Position numbers and translations under genes: made by a program
DNA from: Thermoplasmatota archaeon
Lineage (GTDB): Archaea > Thermoplasmatota > Thermoplasmata > Thermoplasmatales > Thermoplasmataceae
DNA: 14,295 nucleotides
Assembly: GCA_023379345.1 (NCBI GenBank)
Contig: JAMCUV010000046.1
Span: 1-14,295, forward strand
Direction of reading: 5' to 3'
Part shown: positions 7,049 through 13,988 of the stretch, in pieces
How positions within the stretch are numbered: position 1 is the first letter of the stretch
Layout: each line of letters starts with the position of its first letter
Notes under the pieces: generated by a model
Databases searched by the model: none
The model's input: only the letters and a program-made list of their open reading frames with translations
What the model was told of the DNA's origin: nothing

Positions 7049-7074
7049 TCTGATGACCATGATAATCCTGTGGA

Positions 7075-7611
7075 ATGAAAAATTATAAACTCCAGGGAAG
7101 GGCAGTGATGCTGTCAAGCGATCTCAAAACCAGCTATGCGGAAGCAATAGCTGAGCTGGCAAACGATCCAGTTATATCACGGAACATAGGGGGCCATGGT
7201 TTCCATCATCCCTACACCATAGAAGATGCAATTAACTTCTTCACCATGAACAGGGAAGACGGCAAGAAATTCTTCGCAATTGACTTCATAATTTTTGTTG
7301 ACGGAACTCCTGCAGGAATAATCGGCTTGAAGGACATAGACTATGTGGACAGGAAATGCCATGTGGGATACTGGATTGGAAGGAAATTCTGGTCAAGAGG
7401 CATTGCCAGCGAATCCCTGGACCTTGTCACCCGTTTTGCCGTGGATGAAATTTCAATGCACCGGCTTTATACTGGTGTCCTGGATTTTAACGTAGCTTCC
7501 ATGAAGGTGCTGCTGAAGAACGGCTTCTATATTGAAGGCGTTGAAAGGGATACATATTTTATGGAAGGCAGGTACTTTTCCATGATACGATTTGCCCGGA
7601 TCATGGCCTGA
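7075..7611 (+). CDS. GNAT-family N-acetyltransferase (RimJ/RimL-like)
   Basis: Predicted to move an acetyl group from acetyl-CoA to an amino group of a protein N-terminus or small molecule. The 178 residues follow the RimJ/RimL (Acetyltransf_3) plan: an N-terminal strand with GRAVMLSSD, the helix ELANDPVISRNIG, central strands IDFIIFVDGTPAGIIGL, VGYWIGRKFWSRGIASESL (CoA pyrophosphate-binding motif A near 97-115), then MHRLYTGVLDFNVASMKVLLKNGF, the usual 'N-x-x-S-x-x-x-xEK-xGF'-like motif B with K in place of E. The substrate cannot be inferred. The gene appears single, with its own TATA box. Confidence 0.88.
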   Translation: MKNYKLQGRAVMLSSDLKTSYAEAIAELANDPVISRNIGGHGFHHPYTIEDAINFFTMNREDGKKFFAIDFIIFVDGTPAGIIGLKDIDYVDRKCHVGYWIGRKFWSRGIASESLDLVTRFAVDEISMHRLYTGVLDFNVASMKVLLKNGFYIEGVERDTYFMEGRYFSMIRFARIMA

Positions 7612-7679
7612 AATTAACCTAAATGCAAAATGATCACATGAGGCCGTGCCGTTCATCCCTCATTGAGTCGGGATGAATC

Positions 7680-7689
7680 TTTTTCTTGT
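7680..7689 (+). terminator. Possible T-rich terminator after the acetyltransferase
   Basis: A run reading TTTTTCTTGTT begins about 68 nt after the stop at 7611 and before the amidase promoter. It is a simple T-rich archaeal terminator candidate without an obvious hairpin. Confidence 0.3.
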
Positions 7690-7717
7690 TACCATATATT
7701 TTCACTCCCACCAGCCA

Positions 7718-7728
7718 ATAATTATTAG
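7718..7728 (+). promoter_or_regulatory. TATA box region of the penicillin amidase operon
   Basis: AATAATTATTA is centred about 27 nt before the ATG at 7750, giving a leaderless start. A second, stronger-looking box CATATATT at 7693-7700 would give a leader of about 28 nt. Either or both could drive the two-gene operon. Confidence 0.4.
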
Positions 7729-7749
7729 CATGTAACAGTTTTCCATAGA

Positions 7750-10221
7750 ATGAGAATAAAATTCATTGTGGTAGCGATTGTGGCAATCATAGCATTATCC
7801 TATGTGTCAACTGATTTCAACACTCTGAATCCTGTAAACGGGCTGTGGTCGGCAGCCGGGAATGCCAACTACACGTCCGGAAATTATCATATTTCTGGTC
7901 TCCGGTACCCTGTGAATATCACCATAGATTCATCCGGAGTTGCCCACATACAGGCCCGAAATTTGCACGATCTCTTCATTGCACAGGGATATTACGAAGC
8001 CAGCAACAGGCTGTTCCAGATGGAGCTTGAGGCGCTTCTTGCCTCAGGCAACCTGAGCTCATATGTGGGAACGTCTGCACTGAATTCCGACATTGCCATG
8101 CACATGATAGGCATACCGCAAAATGCAGCCCTGCTGAACTCATATGTCATGACGGACTATCCACAGTATTATGGATACATCCAGGACTACTCCGAAGGTG
8201 TAAACGCATACATAAATGCATCTGCGGGCAATCTTCCTCTCGGTTTCAAACTTGTTGGAAAGAAGCCTTTCCAGTGGACGCCCCTTGATTCCTTTGCCTG
8301 GCAGGAGTACATGACATGGGACCTCACAACAGGAGGTACCAGCCAGCTTCAGACCGATCTGCTCTATTCTGCCCTTGGCTATGCCAACCTGAGCCAGATA
8401 TGGCCCTACTACCCATATTACACCACAAACATTACCATGGTTCCTGGCAATGGCACCGTCAACGGCCTCAACCTCTCTGACATGGGAATATCCTCAGGAT
8501 ATCTCTGGTCACTCAACTGGTACAGCCAGTTTGCAACAGGACTCAATACTTCACTCTTCAGTTCCCTGAAAGACCTCATGGAGAACGCACTTTCCAATAT
8601 TTCTGATCCCTATGGATTTTCCACCAGGAACACACTGAGACCTGAGGTGGGCAGCAATTCATGGATAGTCACATCAAATTACTCATCACTTAATTCACCC
8701 ATCCTTGCCAATGATCCACATCTCACCCTGCTTGCTCCATCTCTCTGGATTCCTGTGCAGCTGGAAGCACCAGGAATCAATGCAACCGGCTGGGGACTTG
8801 CCGGGCTCCCGGGAATTCTGATTGGCCATACTGCCACAACATCGTGGGGACTGACCACCCCGGAAGGGGCAACAGCCAATGACTATCTGGAGATCCTCAA
8901 TGGGAACAATTATACCTACAACGGGAAAGAGTACACTATGTGGGAATACAATTATTCACTGCTTGGATCGAAATACTCCATATTTTATACAAACAACGGG
9001 CCGCTCATTGCCAGATCCGGAAACCTGGGCATAAGCATGAACTGGACAGCATCAATTCCATCCCCTGACCTGGTTGCGGAAATCAAGCTGGACATGAGCA
9101 CGAACTACAGCCAGATGATCAACGCCTTGCGCCTTTGGGAATCGCCTCCACAGAATTTCGTACTTGCCGGAATACATAACACCGGGTACATCACAGCCGG
9201 GTTGTACCCCACAATAAATGAAACCTTGCCCAATGGCCAGAAGGTGGCTGTCATTGGTTCCAGATCCTTGTTGAACGGAAGCAATCCGGATTACCGTATA
9301 ACCGGGCAGGTGCCCTTCAAATATCTGCCACAGATCCAGAACCCCGCCAGGGGATATGCCTTCGCCCCAAATCAGCCAACCGTGGGCAAGAATTATCCAT
9401 ATCCCTTCATAGGAGGATACTGGACTTCAGGCGGAAGGGCGCAAACAATATATCATTACCTGAAGTCCCATAGAAACACCACTGTGCAGGACATGATGAA
9501 TCTTCAGAGTAACGTTTCGGACTACTGGGCATCCCAGTTCGTGCCTGTAATACTGAAGTCGCTCTCTTCCATGAGCATGAATGCATCACAAGCTATGGCT
9601 TACACCATACTTTCACAGTGGAATTATACATCATATGTGAATTCAACCGGTGAAACGGTATACTGGTATTATCTCAGCGAACTTTACAACATCACCTTTG
9701 ACCGCGTGTATGCTGATCATGGACTTTCCTCTCTTACAAAGCCATTCGACACATCTGCGCTTTATCTTGCCCTGAACGATCCGTCTTCGGCCACATGGTT
9801 CAATGGGAGTTACAACCAGACCTCGCAGACCGCCTTCACCAGGGAAGTGTCATTCCTGCTGCAGAAACTTGGCCCCGTCAGTACATGGACATGGGGGCGC
9901 GTCCACATACTGGAGATTGCCAGCTTGACCGGACTCTCGGCTCTTGGCCTTGGCCCATACCCCATGTATGGTGATTCCCATACGGTCAGCGCAGCGTACG
10001 TGTCCCGACAGCTACAGGTACCTGAGCCTTACGTTACTGTGGGGCCTTCGCTGAGGGAGGTATCTGATCCTGCGAAGTCCTTGTTCTATGGAGTGTTTCC
10101 GGGTGGGCCAAGTGAAAATCCAATCAGCTACTACTTCTCCAATCAGCTGACCGCGTGGTTTGATCACCAGTATTACAACATGTCAACCCAGACAACGGAG
10201 GTGAGGTTTGTATATGACTAA
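7750..10221 (+). CDS. Secreted penicillin amidase family Ntn-hydrolase
   Basis: An N-terminal-nucleophile amidohydrolase made as a precursor and cut before its catalytic serine. The 823 residues begin with a hydrophobic segment (about 4-19) acting as signal peptide or membrane anchor, so the enzyme should work outside the cell. An alpha-chain region follows (GVAHIQARNLHDLFIAQGYYEASNRLFQMELE near 60-90), then the nucleophile S302 in EVGSNSW, the conserved NDPHL (321-325), GLPGILIGHTATTSWGLTTP, the oxyanion Asn candidate N541 in FAPNQPT, and PSLREV near the end. It carries 27 N-x-S/T sequons and few charged residues, fitting a glycosylated protein in acid. The substrate is unknown: beta-lactams, acyl-homoserine lactones and other N-acyl amides are all possible. 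It is the first gene of a coupled pair. Confidence 0.92.
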   Translation: MRIKFIVVAIVAIIALSYVSTDFNTLNPVNGLWSAAGNANYTSGNYHISGLRYPVNITIDSSGVAHIQARNLHDLFIAQGYYEASNRLFQMELEALLASGNLSSYVGTSALNSDIAMHMIGIPQNAALLNSYVMTDYPQYYGYIQDYSEGVNAYINASAGNLPLGFKLVGKKPFQWTPLDSFAWQEYMTWDLTTGGTSQLQTDLLYSALGYANLSQIWPYYPYYTTNITMVPGNGTVNGLNLSDMGISSGYLWSLNWYSQFATGLNTSLFSSLKDLMENALSNISDPYGFSTRNTLRPEVGSNSWIVTSNYSSLNSPILANDPHLTLLAPSLWIPVQLEAPGINATGWGLAGLPGILIGHTATTSWGLTTPEGATANDYLEILNGNNYTYNGKEYTMWEYNYSLLGSKYSIFYTNNGPLIARSGNLGISMNWTASIPSPDLVAEIKLDMSTNYSQMINALRLWESPPQNFVLAGIHNTGYITAGLYPTINETLPNGQKVAVIGSRSLLNGSNPDYRITGQVPFKYLPQIQNPARGYAFAPNQPTVGKNYPYPFIGGYWTSGGRAQTIYHYLKSHRNTTVQDMMNLQSNVSDYWASQFVPVILKSLSSMSMNASQAMAYTILSQWNYTSYVNSTGETVYWYYLSELYNITFDRVYADHGLSSLTKPFDTSALYLALNDPSSATWFNGSYNQTSQTAFTREVSFLLQKLGPVSTWTWGRVHILEIASLTGLSALGLGPYPMYGDSHTVSAAYVSRQLQVPEPYVTVGPSLREVSDPAKSLFYGVFPGGPSENPISYYFSNQLTAWFDHQYYNMSTQTTEVRFVYD
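10197..10204 (+). promoter_or_regulatory. Strong Shine-Dalgarno site inside the amidase gene
   Basis: GGAGGTGA is a full match to the archaeal anti-SD core and lies 9 nt before the ATG at 10214. It sits in the last codons of the amidase gene and fixes the start of the membrane protein, giving translational coupling. Confidence 0.75.
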
Positions 10222-10594
10222 GATGGGGGCAGTTCTTTCAATAATTGCATCGGCGGCTGTTTCATACGCAACCCTGTTCTTTCTTCCACTGGCGTACCTT
10301 GCCGTGATTGCTGCAATTCCATTGATGTACCTGAAGGGATGGAGATCCTTTGTGGCCGGCCTGATCGTAGGGATCGGCTCTGCATTTTCATTGTACCTTA
10401 TTTATCCGTTTCAGAAAGTTGCTGAGCTGTCGGCCATCATTGGAGGTATAGTATCTCTTTCTCCTGTTCTGGTTCTTGTTGTATTTCCTCTGGTTTATGG
10501 CCTAATACTGGGATTTGCCTCGCTCCTGTGGTCTGAAATACGTGAAAATGTTGTGCAGAGAAAAGCAAAAAGCGGCACGGGGAGCGGAAACTAA
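10214..10594 (+). CDS. Small multi-pass membrane protein coupled to the amidase
   Basis: A 126-residue hydrophobic protein of no family I recognise. Predicted membrane segments lie near residues 5-24, 25-41, 46-66 and 73-106 (the last long enough for two passes), with a short loop MYLKGWRSF and a basic C-terminal tail (QRKAKSG). The frame is open to a TTG at 10208, but the ATG at 10214 has an ideal SD at 10197-10204 and is chosen. Its start lies inside the last codons of the amidase gene (8-nt overlap), so the two are almost certainly co-transcribed. A role in anchoring, export or uptake linked to the amidase is inference. Its stop overlaps the stop of the convergent gene. Confidence 0.82.
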   Translation: MTKMGAVLSIIASAAVSYATLFFLPLAYLAVIAAIPLMYLKGWRSFVAGLIVGIGSAFSLYLIYPFQKVAELSAIIGGIVSLSPVLVLVVFPLVYGLILGFASLLWSEIRENVVQRKAKSGTGSGN

Positions 10595-11550
10595 GCCCGT
10601 TCCACCATACTTTCCAGCCACCTGGCAGAAATGGCTTTTGTGGCATTTTTTTCTGTTTCAAGCATCCCTTCAAGATCAGCCGCAGATGTGCCCACCGACA
10701 AAGAGTATTTTCCATTGGATTCCGCTATGATTCCGTTCCTCTTCATGATTTCAATTATATGAGGAGGGGGAAGAGGTCTCCTGAGTTCATTGGATTTATA
10801 TCTCTGAAAATTAAACAGTAGGGTCTTTAAGTACCGTGAAAGCTCAAAATGCACATAATCCGGATCCCGCGAAAGCGATCTGAAAGAATCTCCTATTATT
10901 TTTTCTATTTCCTGGTTGCCAATCACTCTTCCAGGTTCTGTGGAAGCCGCAAAGAGGTATGCAAGGCCACATGGCCCCTTATCAGTTGATTCAAAATAAC
11001 AGTAAACATCAGTTCTGCCGGAAAAAGGCTGTAAATTTTTCAGGACGTAATCAGCTGCAGGGATGTCCTCTCCTTCAAGATTTCCCATTAAATAATCCGG
11101 CATGAAGTCGTCCGGCAGCATAACACTGTTCTTGAGATCAAACAGTGCGTCCTCCAGTTTCACTGGCCTGCTTTCGGTGCCGGTGCGTTCCAAAAGATAA
11201 TTGTAGACATGCAGGTTTATGAAATCGCGTATCTTCCTGCCCGATTCGCGTAAAGATGATTCAATGGGATAAGAGAGTGATTCCGCTCCCCGCCACTTGA
11301 CAATAGAAATTTGGCCAGTGCCATCATCTTGAAGTGCAATTTCCACTTCAGGCATAGACTTCAGTATACGGGTAACTTCTTCAACTGGCAATCCGCAATT
11401 GATAGAAATGCTATCCAGAGACCATGGAGCAAGAATCCATGTGGTGTGTTCGCTGGAGGGAGCCCTGACCGGGACTCTTTCCATTATATTTCGTATTTTG
11501 AATGTTTCTTTAAGATATTTTTTGATCCTGCCGTCAGTGCCTGTAACCAT
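10591..11550 (-). CDS. Unrecognised 319-residue protein with winged-helix-like segments
   Basis: I do not recognise this protein. It is soluble, with no signal peptide or membrane span. Residues about 44-85 (SISINCGLPVEEVTRILKSM then a strand-turn-strand IALQDDGTGQISIVKW) look like a helix-turn-helix with a wing. A second stretch near 265-290 (HIIEIMKRNGIIAESNGKYSL) has the same flavour. The middle is mixed alpha/beta with a YVHFELSRYLKTLLFNFQRY helix. This suggests a DNA-binding or regulatory protein, but that is inference from pattern only. GGAGGT sits directly against the ATG at 11550, too close for a normal SD; a TTTAAGTT box at about 11572-11579 suggests a leaderless mRNA. It is divergent from the 203-residue gene, and its stop overlaps the stop of the membrane-protein gene by 3 nt. 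Confidence 0.75.
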   Translation of the reverse strand: MVTGTDGRIKKYLKETFKIRNIMERVPVRAPSSEHTTWILAPWSLDSISINCGLPVEEVTRILKSMPEVEIALQDDGTGQISIVKWRGAESLSYPIESSLRESGRKIRDFINLHVYNYLLERTGTESRPVKLEDALFDLKNSVMLPDDFMPDYLMGNLEGEDIPAADYVLKNLQPFSGRTDVYCYFESTDKGPCGLAYLFAASTEPGRVIGNQEIEKIIGDSFRSLSRDPDYVHFELSRYLKTLLFNFQRYKSNELRRPLPPPHIIEIMKRNGIIAESNGKYSLSVGTSAADLEGMLETEKNATKAISARWLESMVERA

Positions 11551-11667
11551 ACCTCCCTTAATGTCTCTTTTAACTTAAATGATGGTGCACAGACTTGATT
11601 ACAATCTGATACGAGGTTTGACTAATGAACGCAAATGAAGACGAAAAAGAGAGCGTGACCAGCTAAC

Positions 11668-11675
11668 TATATATA
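11668..11675 (+). promoter_or_regulatory. Consensus TATA box of the 203-residue gene
   Basis: TATATATA is the best TATA box in the window. It predicts a transcription start near 11697, about 10 nt before the ATG at 11707, so that the SD (AAGGAG, 11698-11703) would lie at the very 5' end of the mRNA. Confidence 0.65.
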
Positions 11676-11706
11676 CAGAGGTTGGTTATGAACATCTAAG
11701 GAGACC

Positions 11707-12318
11707 ATGACAAACATGAGCGGAGATAGGTTCAATTATTATCTTAAGGTCATAATGAATTCCAGAATTGAGGATCTACCAGAAATTTCAGAGCAATTCG
11801 AAAATGATATAACCATATCTTCTGCAGAAGCTCAGGAACTGGAAAGGGTAATAGACAAACATCTCAGCCTGTTCAACAGATTCGGTGCAAAGGTTGTTAA
11901 CGCTGCCACGGGCGCTGAGGAAACCCCTCCAAGATCCGATATTGACAACTTCGGGAACACGTCAATACAGCTCGATTCCCAGGAGGCATATGGGCTTGAC
12001 TGGAAAGTGTATGTCCCCAATCCAGGGTTTGCCAATTCACCCGTGAAGAAATGGTACTACAACAGGAAAGTTGCATCGATCCTCAATGAACTTCTTACCG
12101 ATGTGGTACCTGGCAGGCTCAAGGATTATTTCGACTATCCACCATGGTTGCTGGGTACGGTGCACGCGCCAAGTACCATATTCATGCCCATCAATGAGAT
12201 AATCAATCTGGCCATAGGAAGAGGAATAATACCTGACTGGGACTATCTGGTGGCCAGGGGGCTTCCCAAGGCTTTGGTGGATGTCCTCAGAACAGAGAAT
12301 ATTGGATATAATCTATAG
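11707..12318 (+). CDS. Unrecognised 203-residue soluble protein
   Basis: I do not recognise the family. The N-terminal part (residues 5-65) is helical and acidic, including EAQELERVIDKHLSLFNRF. A central part contains GLDWKVYVPNPGF and KKWYYNRKVASILNELL, followed by DYFDYPPWLLGTVHAPSTIF and a C-terminal helical end (VDVLRTENIGYNL). No signal peptide, membrane span, zinc ligands or nucleotide-binding loop is visible. The start is well fixed: AAGGAG lies 3 nt before the ATG and a consensus TATA box is about 35 nt upstream. The strong promoter and SD suggest steady, high expression. The gene stands between a divergent unknown gene and KDG aldolase, and neither gives a clear clue to its job. Confidence 0.8.
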   Translation: MTNMSGDRFNYYLKVIMNSRIEDLPEISEQFENDITISSAEAQELERVIDKHLSLFNRFGAKVVNAATGAEETPPRSDIDNFGNTSIQLDSQEAYGLDWKVYVPNPGFANSPVKKWYYNRKVASILNELLTDVVPGRLKDYFDYPPWLLGTVHAPSTIFMPINEIINLAIGRGIIPDWDYLVARGLPKALVDVLRTENIGYNL

Positions 12319-12349
12319 TCCCCATTCTATTGCAGAATCAATTCTGATC

Positions 12350-12358
12350 CTTTTTATT
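12350..12358 (+). promoter_or_regulatory. TATA box of the KDG aldolase gene
   Basis: CTTTTTATT is centred about 26 nt before the ATG at 12380, predicting a leaderless mRNA. The T-run may double as the terminator of the preceding gene, which ends at 12318. Confidence 0.5.
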
Positions 12359-12379
12359 CCTTGATCACATTACTATATC

Positions 12380-13252
12380 ATGAAAATGAGTGGAATTATA
12401 ACCCCAATGGTCACACCATTCAAGCAGAACGGGGAAATAGATTATGACGCCACGGCAAAGCTTCTGGACTACCTAAAGGGCATCGGGATATACGGTGTAT
12501 TTCCAAATGGAAGCACTGGACTCTTTCCATTCCTTTCCTCTGAAGAAAGGATGAAATTTCTGGAGTTTGTTGTTGAGCACAGCCAGGGCATGAAGGTACT
12601 TGCAGGGATCGGGTCATCTTCCACACAGGAATCAGTGAAACTTGGCAAGCATGCAAAGGATGCAGGAGCAGATGCACTGGTACTGATGCCCACCTATTAC
12701 ATCACTGCCGGACAGGAAGAGATATTGAAGCATTTCAGGGAAGTTATCGGCACCGTCAGGAAGGAGACTTTCATCTATAGTATACCTCAGCTAAGTGGCG
12801 CAAGAATTGAGCCGGAAACGGTCAAAACGCTTAAGCATGAGTTTTCGGAAATAATAGGGCTGAAAGAGAGTTCTGCCGATATGCGCTATTTCTCGGATAT
12901 AATGCAGTTCTCTGGACCGGATTTCTCCATTTTCCAGGGGCAGGATGATCTCCTCATTCCATCCATGTCCATAGGCGCGGATGGCGGGGTTTGTGGACTT
13001 ACCAATTTCAGCAATCCGGTTGTTACTGCATACAAGGAATTCACATCCGGAAAACTTGATGCAGCAAGAAAAACACAGATGCAGAAAATTAACCCCGTTA
13101 TAAGATCGCTGCTAACATCCAGATTTCCGTCGGCATACTATTACGCATTTTACAGGAAGTTCGGTCTTAAGGGCGGGTACAGGTCTCCAATGGTGGAACC
13201 ATCGGAAACAGCCAAGAACCTAGTGAACAGGGCAATGGAGACGCTGGATTGA
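12380..13252 (+). CDS. kdgA: 2-keto-3-deoxygluconate (KDG) aldolase, DapA superfamily
   Basis: Cleaves 2-keto-3-deoxygluconate to pyruvate and glyceraldehyde in the non-phosphorylated Entner-Doudoroff pathway used by Thermoplasmata. The 290-residue TIM barrel shows NGSTGLFP at 43-50 (the family's GTTGE loop), catalytic Y133 in FIYSIPQ, the Schiff-base K162 in GLKES, and FQGQDDLL and GADGGVCGL in the later strands. Dihydrodipicolinate synthase, the main alternative, normally has YNxPxRTG with an arginine that binds aspartate semialdehyde; here the sequence is YSIPQLSG, so KDG aldolase is preferred. N-acetylneuraminate lyase-like activity is less likely. Start: leaderless ATG, with a TATA box 26 nt upstream. 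It is a single gene followed by a T6 terminator. Confidence 0.87.
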   Translation: MKMSGIITPMVTPFKQNGEIDYDATAKLLDYLKGIGIYGVFPNGSTGLFPFLSSEERMKFLEFVVEHSQGMKVLAGIGSSSTQESVKLGKHAKDAGADALVLMPTYYITAGQEEILKHFREVIGTVRKETFIYSIPQLSGARIEPETVKTLKHEFSEIIGLKESSADMRYFSDIMQFSGPDFSIFQGQDDLLIPSMSIGADGGVCGLTNFSNPVVTAYKEFTSGKLDAARKTQMQKINPVIRSLLTSRFPSAYYYAFYRKFGLKGGYRSPMVEPSETAKNLVNRAMETLD

Positions 13253-13289
13253 ACTTCCTTTCGTAACGACCCGTATTCCCACAATTCTA

Positions 13290-13295
13290 TTTTTT
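13290..13295 (+). terminator. T6 terminator of the KDG aldolase gene
   Basis: A run of six T starts 37 nt after the stop codon, within the 49-nt gap to the convergent VOC-protein gene. It fits the T-run terminators of archaea; no hairpin is seen. Confidence 0.45.
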
Positions 13296-13301
13296 ATCCT
13301 A

Positions 13302-13688
13302 TCATTTGAAAGAGTTCTCAATGCAATCCCACTGTTTCAGTTCCCACTCTGAACCGTCAGGCAGCTGAAAATGTACCCAGCATGATCCGTCGTTTCCATA
13401 CTGGACTGATGATGTGATATTCAAACCAGCATCCCTGATCCTGGAAAGACCAGAGGCAATATTGTCTACGACCAATCCTGGCACTGCGCCTAATCGCCCT
13501 GTTCCAAAAACCTGTTCGACTCCGGATATTTTCATTATTTCAAGTTCATCCCCACCAGAAAATCTGAAGAGTGTATATTCCTCACCGGCTTCTGTTGCAT
13601 CCATTTTCAGAAGATTTTTAAAAATTTTCACAACCGATTCGTAATCCCTGGACCTGTAACCAACCCACCCTATGCCTTTGAATTCCAT
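13302..13688 (-). CDS. VOC/glyoxalase-fold protein
   Basis: A 128-residue single-module protein of the vicinal-oxygen-chelate fold: strand WVGYRSRDYESV (8-19), helix VVKIFKNLL, strand YTLFRF, DELEIMK (metal-ligand-type E50), then the second half VPGLVVDNIASGLSRIRDAG, WVHFQLPDGSEWELKQW with H106 and E116. These could be metal ligands, but the first usual ligand is not evident, so lyase, dioxygenase or binding-only roles remain open. The ATG at 13688 is chosen: it gives the family-typical start directly before strand one, whereas the GTG at 13754 would add a 22-residue Cys/Lys-rich tail not expected in this fold. It is convergent with kdgA. Confidence 0.8.
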   Translation of the reverse strand: MEFKGIGWVGYRSRDYESVVKIFKNLLKMDATEAGEEYTLFRFSGGDELEIMKISGVEQVFGTGRLGAVPGLVVDNIASGLSRIRDAGLNITSSVQYGNDGSCWVHFQLPDGSEWELKQWDCIENSFK

Positions 13689-13937
13689 GGCAACGTATCT
13701 GAAAGAAGCTAAACCAGTTTGTCCTTTACATACTTTGCAAAGTTTGAGAGACACCTGAATTCCTGTCTTCAGTGCATTACTATGTATGCGGCGTCCGGTG
13801 TGACTGGGACTTTACTTCGTAGGCAACCCGTCCATGTTTCGTCATCTGATTATGCACAGGGTATTTTTCCAGAAAATTGCGCGTGCCGTTTACCATATCC
13901 TGGCGATAATTGCAGAAGAGCCATATACCTGAGAAAG
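13689..13937. other. Spacer upstream of the L7Ae gene with no recognised gene
   Basis: The 300 nt between the VOC gene and L7Ae (13689-13988) hold the L7Ae promoter and leader at the right end. The rest has no credible frame: the plus-strand frame at 13719-13946 is Cys/Arg-rich and lacks an SD. I found no clear tRNA or C/D-box pair. Confidence 0.4.
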
Positions 13938-13945
13938 TTAATATA
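13938..13945 (+). promoter_or_regulatory. TATA box of the L7Ae gene
   Basis: TTAATATA lies about 48 nt before the ATG, predicting a transcription start near 13967 and a leader of about 22 nt. The leader contains GGAGGT at 13977-13982, 6 nt before the ATG, so this gene, unlike many neighbours, uses SD-led initiation. Confidence 0.5.
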
Positions 13946-13988
13946 GGCTCTACGGCTTACGTTTTGCCTTAGTGAAGGAGGTTCCAAA

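Noticed and set aside
6772..7074. tRNA or C/D-box RNA in the asd-acetyltransferase spacer
   Set aside because: A TGATGA-like string near 7050 lacks a matching D box and kink-turn stem; no cloverleaf could be drawn.
12380..13252. Dihydrodipicolinate synthase (DapA) linked to the asd-aspartokinase genes
   Set aside because: The substrate-binding YNxPxRTG arginine motif is replaced by YSIPQLSG, and the gene is over 5 kb away under its own promoter.
13719..13946. 75-residue plus-strand frame before L7Ae
   Set aside because: Cys/Arg-rich, no SD, and it overlaps the L7Ae promoter.
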